This document shows, one piece after another, positions 1-7,509 of a DNA stretch of 64,000 bases. Source of the DNA: Martinezella dioscoreae (GTDB lineage: Bacteria; Pseudomonadota; Alphaproteobacteria; Rhizobiales; Rhizobiaceae); assembly GCF_009176305.1 (NCBI RefSeq), contig NZ_BLAJ01000011.1, forward strand, positions 1 through 64,000, read 5' to 3'. The notes under the pieces were generated by a model. The model was not told where the DNA came from. It did no database searches and saw nothing but the letters and a program-made list of their open reading frames with translations. Within the stretch, counting starts at the first letter, position 1. The number at the start of each line of letters is the position of its first letter. Both the position numbers and the translations under genes were made by a program.

Positions 1-15
1 GAAAGGGAAGTTACA

Positions 16-130
16 AAGGTGCCGTCAGGCGGATGAGGGGGTGTTGCCAAGAGCACGAAAATCCCCGCATCCAAATCGGTCGCCCCCCTCATCCGACCCT
101 TCGGGCCACCTTCTCCCCGAGGGGAGAAGG
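16..130. repeat. RIME1-like intergenic palindromic repeat, copy 1
   Basis: An AGGTGCCG-type arm with GGCGGATGAGGGGG lies at the left, and CCCCCTCATCCG followed by the perfect palindrome CCTTCTCCCC/GAGGGGAGAAGG lies at the right, with a short unique centre. The same parts recur at about 12.5, 34.6 and 38.9 kb. From memory this matches the rhizobial RIME1 intergenic mosaic element. It lies just beyond the 3' end of the acyltransferase gene, where its folded RNA could act as a terminator or mRNA stabiliser; that role is inferred. Confidence 0.8.
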
Positions 131-171
131 AGTTTGTGGTGTCTACGCACCTCACATGCGATTGCCCTATA

Positions 172-1383
172 TCACGCAGCTACGGGCTGCATTTGTTTGT
201 TTTCCCGTGTCCGTGCCCAATGGATGACGGGGCGTTCGAGCAGGACATAGCTCAGCGTGCCGATGGCGAAGATGACGGTGGTTGCAACCAGGCTTGAGAC
301 GATCCAGCCGCCCAGCACGTCATCCGAGCCTGCGCCGAAGGATGAGGGAAAGAGCTGCGGCATCAAGGTCAACACGATATCCTGCCAGATGTAGACGCCG
401 AAGGAGACGGTGGCGACATAACGGCTGACAGGATTGTCGAGCAGCTTTGCCAGCAGCAGCGATTGGGGAAGCGTGCAAAGCGCAATCGCGACCGCCAGGG
501 GAAGCAGCGGGAATTGATAGGGAATGCCGAGCCAGGCGTAGCCCTCCGCAGCACCGCCGATCGACTGCGGCAACTGCCACGCGCCCATGATGATCGCGAG
601 TGCGCCGATGATGTCATAGATCGCTGAGCGTCGGGCTGGGAGGAGTGTCTGAATGCCGGCGGCGAGCGCGCCGATCGCGAATATCGCAAAGAAGCCGATC
701 GGGTTGTAGCGCGGCATCCATTCCTTGGCGCCGCCCTGGAAGCCATATTGCCATCCGCGCCCGACATTGTCGGTTGGAAGATAGGTGACCACGAGCCAAT
801 GGCCGACCAGAGATATTGCGATAATGCCGATCCAGAGCGCACGGCTGACAAGAATGGAACGGGTTCTCAGTTTCGGATGAAACAACAGCAGGAAGCCGAT
901 CGGCATGAGAACATAGCAGGTCGTCTCGAAGGGGATCGACCATAGCGGCCCATCGCCTTGCACCGGGAAAAAGGTGCGCCAGTGCCATTGGCTCATCAGG
1001 AAGAAACCGGCGATATAGCGGCCGACCAGTTCTGCATCGAGCGGAAAGCCGTAGATGGTGAAGCTGATCACGAAGCCGAACGTCAGGGCAAACCAGAAAC
1101 CCGGCAGGATGCGTGCGGCGCGGCGCATGGCATAGATCTTCAGCGAAGGTAGGGGTTGAGCTCTATCCAGTGCCAGCCAGAAGGGACGTGCAAGAAGGAA
1201 ACCGCTGAGGACGAAGAAGACCGAGACGCCGTGATTGCCGAAGCGCGCGATTATGAAGGTCATGTCCAGATCCGGCGGGATTTTGTAGAAATTCATTCGG
1301 AGCACGAGATGGTGAACAAGCACCATCAGACATGCGACAGCGCGCACGAAATCCGCTCCTCCCAGCCGCTTGGCGTTCTCCAT
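172..1383 (-). CDS. acyltransferase family 3 membrane protein
   Basis: This 403-residue integral membrane protein belongs to the acyltransferase-3 (OafA/NodX-like) family, which moves acyl groups onto extracytoplasmic sugars of LPS, exopolysaccharide or Nod factor. The N-terminus carries the family pattern FVRAVACLMVLVHH, with the conserved Arg and His, then GVSVFFVLSGFLLARPF, the usual FFxLSGF signature. Roughly ten hydrophobic segments fill the rest, and there is no SGNH domain. The length is normal for the single-domain type. The gene stands alone, bordered by a RIME1-like repeat downstream and a GC-rich hairpin upstream. A GGGCGG run about 8 bases before the ATG could be the RBS. The acceptor cannot be told from sequence. 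Confidence 0.85.
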   Translation of the reverse strand: MENAKRLGGADFVRAVACLMVLVHHLVLRMNFYKIPPDLDMTFIIARFGNHGVSVFFVLSGFLLARPFWLALDRAQPLPSLKIYAMRRAARILPGFWFALTFGFVISFTIYGFPLDAELVGRYIAGFFLMSQWHWRTFFPVQGDGPLWSIPFETTCYVLMPIGFLLLFHPKLRTRSILVSRALWIGIIAISLVGHWLVVTYLPTDNVGRGWQYGFQGGAKEWMPRYNPIGFFAIFAIGALAAGIQTLLPARRSAIYDIIGALAIIMGAWQLPQSIGGAAEGYAWLGIPYQFPLLPLAVAIALCTLPQSLLLAKLLDNPVSRYVATVSFGVYIWQDIVLTLMPQLFPSSFGAGSDDVLGGWIVSSLVATTVIFAIGTLSYVLLERPVIHWARTRENKQMQPVAA

Positions 1384-1461
1384 TCGCGTATCCGCCCGAG
1401 ATCTCCTTCTATTGGGTTAGGTCATTGCGACGGTTTCGGCAAGCGTGATCCTTGAAGGCAG

Positions 1462-1495
1462 GACGCCCGGACCCGTGGTGCCGGGTCCGGGCGTC
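1462..1495. terminator. GC-rich perfect hairpin without T-tract
   Basis: GACGCCCGGACCC at 1462-1474 and GGGTCCGGGCGTC at 1483-1495 form a perfect 13-bp stem with an 8-base loop. It lies between the stop of the FMN reductase and the start of the acyltransferase, both on the minus strand. No T-run follows on either strand, so it may be a weak terminator, a 3'-end stabiliser or a repeat remnant. Confidence 0.5.
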
Positions 1496-1549
1496 GGACC
1501 GATCTCCCGCACCTGCCAGAAACGAGAGATCGGATTACTGGGATAAGGA

Positions 1550-2125
1550 TCAGGCGGCGGCGGAGCGATAGGGGCGCGTGGCGCGCGCCGGTTTCAGGGC
1601 GTTGCTCCACCAAGTCAGCCGCGCGATCATGACAACGAGCGATTTTCTGGCATCGAGCGGGTTTTCCAATGTGCCATCCTCGGCAAATCTGCCCCACGGA
1701 TTGGCGAAGCTGATAGTATCGCGCACGGTGACGGTATGGAGTTCGGCAAAGACGAGCCGCAACTGTTCGACCGCGCGCAGGCCGCCGGAAACTCCGCCAT
1801 AGGAAACGAAGGCGACAGGTTTGCCATGCCAGGGCTCATAGACGAGATCGAGGACGAATTTCAGCGAGGCCGTGAAGCTGTGATTGTATTCCGGCGTGAC
1901 CACGATGAAGGCATCGGCATCGGAAAGCCGCTCCGATAGGGCCGCGACGCCCGGATGCTCGCGATTGTGTGCGAAAGGCAGATCGAATTCGAGGGGATGG
2001 ACCAGATCGATGTCTATAAGCGGATAGTGTGCCAATTCGCGGGCAACCCAATTGACCACCCGGTCGCACAGCCGGCCGGGACGCGTGCTGCCGTAGATGA
2101 TCGCCAGCCGGGTTCTTTCTGTCAT
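1550..2125 (-). CDS. NADPH-dependent FMN reductase-like flavoprotein
   Basis: This 191-residue flavodoxin-fold protein is of the NADPH-dependent FMN reductase family. GSTRPGR near residue 13 is the phosphate-binding loop for FMN. TPEYNHS near residue 77 and YGGVSGGLRA near residue 108 are the other flavin-site motifs of the family. Such enzymes reduce quinones, azo compounds or flavins in the cytoplasm. The gene is divergent from soxR, and the shared promoter holds a SoxR box (see 2160-2190), so it is very probably induced by redox-cycling compounds through SoxR. A GCAGGAGC RBS lies just upstream of the ATG. The true substrate is not known from sequence. Confidence 0.88.
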   Translation of the reverse strand: MTERTRLAIIYGSTRPGRLCDRVVNWVARELAHYPLIDIDLVHPLEFDLPFAHNREHPGVAALSERLSDADAFIVVTPEYNHSFTASLKFVLDLVYEPWHGKPVAFVSYGGVSGGLRAVEQLRLVFAELHTVTVRDTISFANPWGRFAEDGTLENPLDARKSLVVMIARLTWWSNALKPARATRPYRSAAA

Positions 2126-2159
2126 GTCTTGCTCCTGCTTTACGCGGTTCGGAGCCAGG

Positions 2160-2190
2160 GTTATAAAACCTCAAGTAAAGTTGAGGTCAA
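2160..2190 (-). promoter_or_regulatory. SoxR-controlled promoter with SoxR box
   Basis: On the minus strand TTGACC (2190-2185) and TATAAC (2165-2160) are separated by exactly 19 bases, the overlong spacer typical of MerR-family targets. Filling the spacer is the dyad CCTCAAGTAAAGTTGAGG at 2169-2186, nearly identical to the enterobacterial SoxR box CCTCAAGTTAACTTGAGG. The predicted transcript starts about 28 bases before the FMN reductase ATG. Because the site also lies just upstream of soxR, autoregulation is likely. Confidence 0.88.
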
Positions 2191-2198
2191 TAGCGAAA

Positions 2199-2663
2199 AT
2201 GGGAAAAATCGATCCGGCTCAATTTCCGAAGCTGCTGACTGTTGGCGAGGTGGCGGCGCGCAGCGGCGTGGCCGTATCGGCGCTGCATTTCTATGAGGCG
2301 AAAGGCTTGATCGAGAGCCATCGCAGCAGCGGCAACCAACGGCGCTATCCGCGCGAAGTGCTGCGGCGAGTCTCCATCATCAAGGTGGCCCAACGCGTCG
2401 GTATTCCGCTTGCCGAGGTTCAGGCGGCTCTTCAATCGCTGCCGCAGGGGCGCACGCCGACCGCGTCCGACTGGAAGGCGCTTTCGGAGCGGTGGAAGGA
2501 CGATCTCGACGCTCGCATCAAGCGCCTGCAGGGACTTCGCGATCAGCTGGACAGCTGTATCGGTTGCGGCTGCCTTTCGCTCGATAGCTGTCCCTTGCGC
2601 AATCCGTGGGATGTGCTTTCCGAAGAAGGCGCAGGCCCGCGGCTGCTCGATCCCGGAGAGTGA
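2199..2663 (+). CDS. soxR: redox-sensitive MerR-family activator SoxR
   Basis: This 154-residue protein has a MerR-type HTH at the N-terminus (LTVGEVAARSGVAVSALHFYE), a dimerisation helix, and the [2Fe-2S] cluster motif CIGCGCLSLDSC (C-x2-C-x-C-x5-C) near the C-terminus. This is the diagnostic arrangement of SoxR. It senses redox-active compounds by oxidation of the cluster and untwists promoters with 19-bp spacers. An upstream in-frame extension is open from 2097, but it runs over the SoxR box and the neighbouring gene. The ATG at 2199 gives the usual SoxR length. The likely target is the divergent FMN reductase; no soxS is present, as expected outside enterics. Confidence 0.95.
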   Translation: MGKIDPAQFPKLLTVGEVAARSGVAVSALHFYEAKGLIESHRSSGNQRRYPREVLRRVSIIKVAQRVGIPLAEVQAALQSLPQGRTPTASDWKALSERWKDDLDARIKRLQGLRDQLDSCIGCGCLSLDSCPLRNPWDVLSEEGAGPRLLDPGE

Positions 2664-2672
2664 ATTGGCGAC

Positions 2673-4184
2673 TCAGGCGTGGACGTGGCTCTCTGCCATA
2701 TAGCCGTCGAGAGCTGCGGCTTCTTCCTTCGAAAGATAAAGACCCTTTTTGGAGCGCCGCCACAAGATGTCTGCGGCGTTATACGCCCATTCCTGTTCCA
2801 TCAGGTAGCGCACTTCCGCCTCGTAGAGATCGCTTCCGAAATAGCGGCCGAGATCGGCGACCGTCTTTGCGTTGCCAAGGATCATGGCGGCGCGTGTGCC
2901 GTAGCGGCGGATGAGGCGGCGGGCATGCGGATCGGCAAGGAAAGAATAGCGCGACTTGAGCTTGGAGACTTCGGCCTCATAGCCGCGAACCGGAAAGTCG
3001 CCGCCGGGCAGCGAACTGCCGGCAGTCCAGGGCGTACCCTTCAGGCCGATGGCCTCGCCGATCTTCTCCAGCGCATGTTCGCCGAGGCGGCGATAAGTGG
3101 TGAGCTTGCCGCCAAAGACATTGAGCAGCGGTGCCTGGCCTTCTTCGCCTTCGACCTTCAGCACGTAATCGCGCGTGGCTTCCTGCGCCTTCGATGCGCC
3201 ATCGTCATAGAGCGGGCGGACGGCCGAGTAGGTCCAGACGATATCCTCGGGCTTTACCGGCTCCTTGAAATATTCGCTGGCGGCGTTGCAGAGATAGGAC
3301 GTCTCCTCTGCCGTGATCTTCACATCCTTCGGATCGTCCTTGTAGTCGCGATCCGTGGTGCCGATCAGCGTGAAGTCCTGCTCGTAGGGGATGGCGAAGA
3401 TGATGCGGTTGTCCGGGTTCTGGAAGAAATAGGCGCGGGGATCATCGAACTTCTTGCGCACGACGATATGGCTGCCCTGGACGAGGCGGACATTGTGTAC
3501 CTGGTTCTTGCCGAAGGCACCGGCGAGCACCTGATCGACCCAGGGACCCGCGGCATTGACCAGCATGCGCGAACGAAACTGGCGCTTCTCGCCGCTGATC
3601 GTATTCTCCGTTTCGATCGCCCAAACCGCGCCTTCGCGGCGCGCGGAGATCACTTTCGTCCGCGGCATGATCGTTGCGCCGCGATCGGCCGCATCGCGCG
3701 CATTCAGCACCACCATGCGGGCATCGTCGACCCAGCCGTCGGAATATTCAAAAGCCTTGGTGAAGAGCGCCTTCAGCGGCTTGCCCGCGGGATCCTTCTT
3801 CATGTCCAGCGTCGCGGTCGGTGGCAGCAGCTTTCGTCCGCCAAGGTGGTCGTAGAGGAAAAGGCCGAGGCGGATCAGCCAGGCCGGGCGGATGCCACCC
3901 TTGTGATAGGGCAGGACGAAGCGCATCGGCCAGATGATATGGGGCGCCATCGCCCAGAGCACTTCGCGCTCCATCAGCGATTCGCGCACGAGACGGAATT
4001 CGTAATGTTCGAGATAGCGCAACCCGCCATGGATGAGCTTGGTGGCGCCCGACGACGTGCCGGAGGCGAAGTCGTTCATCTCGGCGAGCGCGACCTTATA
4101 GCCGCGCCCAACGGCATCGCGGGCAATGCCGCAGCCATTGATGCCGCCGCCGATAACGAAAATATCGTAGACCTGCTCGCTCAC
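2673..4184 (-). CDS. glpD: aerobic glycerol-3-phosphate dehydrogenase
   Basis: This 503-residue FAD enzyme oxidises sn-glycerol-3-phosphate to dihydroxyacetone phosphate and passes electrons to quinone at the inner membrane. The N-terminus has the dinucleotide-binding motif DIFVIGGGINGCGIARDA. GTSSGATKLIHGGLRYLE and the DAO-type second FAD region follow, and a DAO C-terminal domain completes the protein. Length and motifs are normal for GlpD. It lies 114 bases downstream of a DeoR-family regulator on the same strand, and phased CGAA repeats in that gap may be operators. It converges on soxR with 9 bases between the two stop codons. No glpK or glpF is in the window. Confidence 0.95.
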   Translation of the reverse strand: MSEQVYDIFVIGGGINGCGIARDAVGRGYKVALAEMNDFASGTSSGATKLIHGGLRYLEHYEFRLVRESLMEREVLWAMAPHIIWPMRFVLPYHKGGIRPAWLIRLGLFLYDHLGGRKLLPPTATLDMKKDPAGKPLKALFTKAFEYSDGWVDDARMVVLNARDAADRGATIMPRTKVISARREGAVWAIETENTISGEKRQFRSRMLVNAAGPWVDQVLAGAFGKNQVHNVRLVQGSHIVVRKKFDDPRAYFFQNPDNRIIFAIPYEQDFTLIGTTDRDYKDDPKDVKITAEETSYLCNAASEYFKEPVKPEDIVWTYSAVRPLYDDGASKAQEATRDYVLKVEGEEGQAPLLNVFGGKLTTYRRLGEHALEKIGEAIGLKGTPWTAGSSLPGGDFPVRGYEAEVSKLKSRYSFLADPHARRLIRRYGTRAAMILGNAKTVADLGRYFGSDLYEAEVRYLMEQEWAYNAADILWRRSKKGLYLSKEEAAALDGYMAESHVHA

Positions 4185-4226
4185 CCGCCCCTCCGCAAAG
4201 GTCAGCCATCCCCTGAAGATGGAAAA

Positions 4227-4274
4227 TCGAAACTAATCCATCTAAAGCGAAACAGATACGAATGTCAAACGAAC
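4227..4274 (-). promoter_or_regulatory. candidate GlpR operators, phased CGAA repeats
   Basis: The 114-base gap between glpR and glpD holds four CGAA-containing units with CGA at 4228, 4248, 4259 and 4270, that is 20, 11 and 11 bases apart. This is close to whole turns of the helix, on one strand. Some DeoR-family repressors bind TTTCG/CGAAA-type direct repeats with such spacing. Assignment to GlpR is inferred from position. Confidence 0.35.
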
Positions 4275-4298
4275 GTTTCTTGACGGAAAGCGCGCCGA

Positions 4299-5072
4299 TC
4301 AAGCTGGTCTGCGAGAGGTTTCAACAAGATGCACGTCATGTTCCGCGGCGATGGAGCGCACGGATTCGATGCTGCATTCGTCCGTTACGAAGGTATGAAC
4401 CTGCGATAGATGGCCGATGCGAACCGGAGCGGTTCGTTCGAATTTGGTGCTGTCGGCGACGAGAATGACGTGCCGCGCATTGGCGATGATGGCCTGCGCG
4501 ACTTTCACTTCGCGAAAATCGAAATCCAGAAGCGCGCCGTCGGGGTCAATCGCGGAGGCGCCGATGACAGCGTAATCCACCTTGAACTGCTTGATGAAGT
4601 CGACGGCGGCTTCACCGACGATACCGCCATCCGAGCCGCGCACGACGCCGCCGGAAATCACGACTTCGATGGATGGGAAAATACGTAACTTATTGGCAAC
4701 GTTGATATTATTGGTGATGACCATCAGTTCGTGGTGGCCAAGGAGTGCCTCGCCGACGGCTTCCGTCGTTGTGCCGATATTAATGAAAAGCGAGCTGTTG
4801 TTGGGGATCAGGCTTGCTGCGGCGCGGCCGATCGCCTGTTTTTCGGGCGCGGCGATGGAGCGTCTCGCCTCATATTTCACGTTCTCGGTTCCGCCGGGAA
4901 AGATCGCGCCGCCATGCACGCGCGATAGCACGCGGCCGTCGCAGAGGTCGTTCAGGTCCTTGCGAATGGTCTGCGGCGTGACCGAGAAGCGCATCGCCAG
5001 CTCTTCCACCAGCACGCGGCCCTCCGCCTTGGCGATTTCGAGGATCTCTGTCTGACGCCCGGACAGGAACAT
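4299..5072 (-). CDS. glpR: DeoR-family transcriptional repressor, probable GlpR
   Basis: This 257-residue DeoR-family regulator has an N-terminal HTH (ILEIAKAEGRVLVEELAMRFSV, then TPQTIRKDLNDL) and a conserved linker RVHGGA. The C-terminal DeoRC sensor domain resembles sugar-phosphate isomerases (INIGTTTEAVGEAL, ITNNINVA). Such proteins bind phosphorylated metabolites; GlpR binds glycerol-3-phosphate. The role is assigned mainly because glpD follows on the same strand. TTTCG-rich sequence lies over and upstream of its own start, which suggests autoregulation. Another sugar-phosphate ligand cannot be excluded. Confidence 0.82.
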   Translation of the reverse strand: MFLSGRQTEILEIAKAEGRVLVEELAMRFSVTPQTIRKDLNDLCDGRVLSRVHGGAIFPGGTENVKYEARRSIAAPEKQAIGRAAASLIPNNSSLFINIGTTTEAVGEALLGHHELMVITNNINVANKLRIFPSIEVVISGGVVRGSDGGIVGEAAVDFIKQFKVDYAVIGASAIDPDGALLDFDFREVKVAQAIIANARHVILVADSTKFERTAPVRIGHLSQVHTFVTDECSIESVRSIAAEHDVHLVETSRRPA

Positions 5073-5076
5073 GGTT

Positions 5077-5102
5077 TTCGCTCCCTTTCTTTCGTTTTTT
5101 CG
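5077..5102. promoter_or_regulatory. TTTCG-rich site before glpR, possible operator
   Basis: Three TTCG units lie within 26 bases just upstream of the glpR start codon. They resemble the TTTCG/CGAAA elements bound by DeoR-family repressors and those seen between glpR and glpD. Spacing (14 and 8 bases) is less regular than downstream. An autoregulatory role is inferred. Confidence 0.3.
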
Positions 5103-5169
5103 TCATCATATGATAAAGTGAAAATTCCGCAATTACCGGCGCGCGAATAGTGCGGTTTGGGAGGTCATC

Positions 5170-5940
5170 GTGTTTCATCCGAAGCTATTCGAAAATCGCA
5201 ACGTCGTGGTCACCGGCGCCGGCCGTGGCATCGGGCTGGAGGTCGCGCGCCAGTTTCTCGATTGCGGAGCCCATGTCCTTATTCATGTTGGCCGCGATGG
5301 CAGTCGCGATTTGCCTGATTTTCTGATGGAAGCGGAAGCCGAGCGCCGCGCCTTTCTCATTGCCGGCGATTTCGCCGCCCGCAATGGCACGCGCGATTTC
5401 GTCAGCGCTGCCGGCGAGCGTTTCGACCGCATCGACGTGCTTGTCAACAATGCCGGCACCATGGTCGGGCGATTCCCAGCCGGCGAGCTTACGGACGAAC
5501 AATACGAGCAGATCGTTCATCTCAATCAGACTTCCGTGATGGAGGTGACGAGAGGACTGTTGCCGCTGCTGCGGGCAGCCGGGCAGGCGGCGATCGTCAA
5601 TACGGTTTCGATTTCGGCACGGACCGGCGGCAGCCCGGGATCGGCGATCTATTCCGCCTCGAAGGCCTTTGTCGCAACCTACTCGAAAGCACTGGCGCGC
5701 GAACTGGCACCTGATGGCATACGGGTCAATTGCGTCTCTCCCGGCACGATATCAACCGATTTTCATGAGCGCTATTCCTCGAGAGAGAAGCTGGAGCAGA
5801 CGCGCAAATCGATCCCACTCCAGCGCCTGGGAACGCCCGAAGATTGCGCGCCCGCCTATCTCTTTCTCGCAGCGCCCCTGCTTTCCGGCTACATCACCGG
5901 GCAGGTGCTCGAGATCAATGGCGGGCAGCTTATCTGCTGA
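5170..5940 (+). CDS. short-chain dehydrogenase/reductase
   Basis: This 256-residue classical SDR begins at a GTG 8 bases after GGGAGG. The nucleotide-binding motif VTGAGRGIGLEV (TGxxxGIG) is near residue 13, VNNAG (the NNAG motif) lies in the middle, and the catalytic Ser with YSASK supplies the S-Y-K triad. The C-terminal VSPGTISTDF and VLEINGG ends are typical of 3-oxoacyl-ACP-reductase-like SDRs. It would use NAD(P)H to reduce a carbonyl or oxidise an alcohol in the cytoplasm. It is divergent from glpR with about 97 bases between, which hints at polyol or sugar metabolism, but the substrate is unknown. Confidence 0.88.
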   Translation: MFHPKLFENRNVVVTGAGRGIGLEVARQFLDCGAHVLIHVGRDGSRDLPDFLMEAEAERRAFLIAGDFAARNGTRDFVSAAGERFDRIDVLVNNAGTMVGRFPAGELTDEQYEQIVHLNQTSVMEVTRGLLPLLRAAGQAAIVNTVSISARTGGSPGSAIYSASKAFVATYSKALARELAPDGIRVNCVSPGTISTDFHERYSSREKLEQTRKSIPLQRLGTPEDCAPAYLFLAAPLLSGYITGQVLEINGGQLIC

Positions 5941-5993
5941 TAAAACGGACCTTTTTTGGTTTTCCGTGTCTTTTTGAATCAGCTTCTGATTTG

Positions 5994-6003
5994 ATAATAT
6001 TAT
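5994..6003. promoter_or_regulatory. AT-rich palindrome ahead of the ArsR gene
   Basis: ATAATATTAT is a perfect 10-bp palindrome inside an AT-rich patch 40 bases before the ArsR-family start codon and overlapping a TATAAG -10-like element. ArsR-family repressors commonly bind AT-rich dyads in their own promoters. The link to this regulator is inferred. Confidence 0.3.
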
Positions 6004-6042
6004 AAGCATACCTCTGGGGGATTTCTTACTAGAGGCTGTCAT

Positions 6043-6381
6043 ATGTCGTCGTCTCTACCGCAGGGCGGTGCAGCGGAACGTGATGTTGAGGAAATGACTG
6101 ACACGGCGCGAAAGGCGAGCGCCCTGCTGAAAGCACTATCGCATGAGACCCGCCTGGCAATTCTCTTCACGCTTGCCAAGCACGAGAAAACGGTGATGGA
6201 GCTCGAGGCTCTTCTTGATCTGCCGCAGGCCGTCGTGTCGCAGCATTTGGCACGCCTTCGCCTGGACAAGCTGGTCGATACGCGCCGCGAAGGGCGACTC
6301 ATCCATTATGCCGTCGCGCGGTCGGAAATCTGCGCCGTCGTTGAGTCGCTGCAGAAGGCGTTTTGTCAGACCGATCGCTGA
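6043..6381 (+). CDS. ArsR-family winged-helix regulator
   Basis: This 112-residue protein has the ArsR core: LLKALSHETRLAILFTLAKH, then VMELEALLDLPQAVVSQHLARL as recognition helix, and the wing DTRREGRLIHYAV. It resembles the BigR/NolR/SqrR branch rather than classical arsenic sensors: the alpha-3 CVC metal site is absent and the only cysteines (EICAVVE and AFCQTDR) are near the C-terminus. The start at 6043 follows TAGAGGCTG. It may be autoregulated through the palindrome at 5994. It lies 70 bases upstream of the LysR gene on the same strand; whether the two are co-transcribed is unclear. Ligand unknown. Confidence 0.85.
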   Translation: MSSSLPQGGAAERDVEEMTDTARKASALLKALSHETRLAILFTLAKHEKTVMELEALLDLPQAVVSQHLARLRLDKLVDTRREGRLIHYAVARSEICAVVESLQKAFCQTDR

Positions 6382-6451
6382 ACCCTGAGGCCGCTTTGTA
6401 TGTTGCGCTCGCCATGCTGTCGGTCTAACTCTTTCGTCGCGGGAGAGCGGG

Positions 6452-7348
6452 ATGATCGACAAGCTGGAATTCTTCATAGCATTGGCGAATCAGAAGCATT
6501 TTGGCCGCGCCGCGGAAGAATGTGGCGTGACGCAGCCCACCCTGTCTGCGGCCATCCGCCAGCTGGAGGACCAGCTTGGCGTGATGCTTGTTAGCCGCGG
6601 TTCGCGCTTTCAGGGACTGACGCCCGAGGGACAGCGCGTGCTGGAATGGGCCCGTCGCATCGTCGGCGACAGCCGCACGATGCGCGAGGAGATGCGCGCG
6701 GCGCGCAAGGGCCTTGCCGGCCATATCCGGATCGCCGCCATTCCGACGGCGCTTGCCATGGTGCAGAAAATCACTACGCCTTTCCAGGAAAGGCATCCCG
6801 ATGTCACCTTCTCCATCTTGTCGCGCAATTCGCTGCAGGTTCTGAGCCTGCTGGAAAATCTTGAGATCGATGCCGGCATCACCTATCTGGAGAACGAGCC
6901 GCTCGGCCGCGTCACCAGCGTGCCGCTCTATGCCGAGCGCTATCACCTGATCACCGCGGCGGGCAGCCCGTTTTCCGAGCGCAAGACCGTCACCTGGAAG
7001 GAAGTCGGCGATCTTCGGCTTTGTCTATTGACTGCTGACATGCAGAATCGCCGCATCATCAATCGGCATCTTGCCGAGGCAGGCGCAACGGCGAGGCCGA
7101 CGCTGGAATCCAATTCGATGATCGTGCTGTTTTCGCATGTGCAGACCGGGCGCTGGGCGAGCATCATGCCGAAGAATATCGCTGATTCCTTCGGTTTTCC
7201 GGCGGATATTCATAAGATCCCAATCACTGAACCTGACGCCGAGCACCTTGTCGGCCTTGTCGCCACGCATCGCGAGCCCTTTACGCCGCTCGTCTCTGCC
7301 TTGCTGCATGAGGCGAGACTACTCGCGGAAGAGGACGAGAATCGATAG
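6452..7348 (+). CDS. LysR-family regulator of the formate dehydrogenase operon
   Basis: This 298-residue LysR-type regulator has an HTH in the first 60 residues (FIALANQKHFGRAAEECGVT followed by QPTLSAAIRQLEDQLG). A periplasmic-binding-protein-like effector domain fills the rest. It lies immediately upstream of fdsG in the same direction, as regulators of soluble formate dehydrogenases often lie beside their targets, so it is the probable activator. It starts at an ATG next to GGGAGAGCGGG. A perfect 21-bp palindrome overlaps its own stop codon and is the obvious candidate operator. The ligand (formate, or a molybdate or redox signal) is unknown. Confidence 0.88.
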   Translation: MIDKLEFFIALANQKHFGRAAEECGVTQPTLSAAIRQLEDQLGVMLVSRGSRFQGLTPEGQRVLEWARRIVGDSRTMREEMRAARKGLAGHIRIAAIPTALAMVQKITTPFQERHPDVTFSILSRNSLQVLSLLENLEIDAGITYLENEPLGRVTSVPLYAERYHLITAAGSPFSERKTVTWKEVGDLRLCLLTADMQNRRIINRHLAEAGATARPTLESNSMIVLFSHVQTGRWASIMPKNIADSFGFPADIHKIPITEPDAEHLVGLVATHREPFTPLVSALLHEARLLAEEDENR

Positions 7349-7362
7349 AAATTTTCTATCGA
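7342..7362. promoter_or_regulatory. 21-bp palindrome, candidate LysR operator
   Basis: Arms TCGATAGAAA (7342-7351) and TTTCTATCGA (7353-7362) flank a single T, a perfect inverted repeat. It contains ATAG-N7-CTAT, the spacing used by LysR-family proteins such as OxyR. It overlaps the TAG stop of the LysR gene (7346-7348) and lies about 150 bases before fdsG. Use by the adjacent LysR protein is inferred. Confidence 0.6.
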
Positions 7363-7443
7363 GCAACGAGACTGCCTTATTGATCCCCAGCCTTCTCCCT
7401 GCGACCTTAACGGCATGGCGTGTCGATCGCGCGCCAGGAGGAA

Positions 7444-7509
7444 ATGCCGCATAGGCCTTTTCCGAAGATTCGCCTTCGATCTTCGGAGCTATGCGCGGGA
7501 GGCTGCTAA
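7444..7509 (+). other. 21-codon leader ORF with hairpin, overlapping fdsG start
   Basis: An ATG at 7444, preceded closely by AGGAGG, opens 21 codons (M P H R P F P K I R L R S S E L C A G G C). The stop TAA (7507-7509) overlaps the ATG of fdsG (7509-7511) as TAATG. Inside it TCCGAAGAT (7461-7469) and ATCTTCGGA (7479-7487) form a perfect 9-bp stem with a 9-base loop. Translation of the short ORF would open this stem and could couple to fdsG. The SD-ATG spacing is short, so translation is uncertain. Confidence 0.35.

Noticed and set aside
2679..4283. 534-codon ORF antisense to glpD, and similar long antisense ORFs over fdsA (664 codons), coxL (465), the acetyl-CoA carboxylase region and the carboxypeptidase
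   Set aside because: High GC at third positions leaves few stops on the opposite strand. These frames have no RBS, their residues lack domain character, and the sense frames are clear known proteins.
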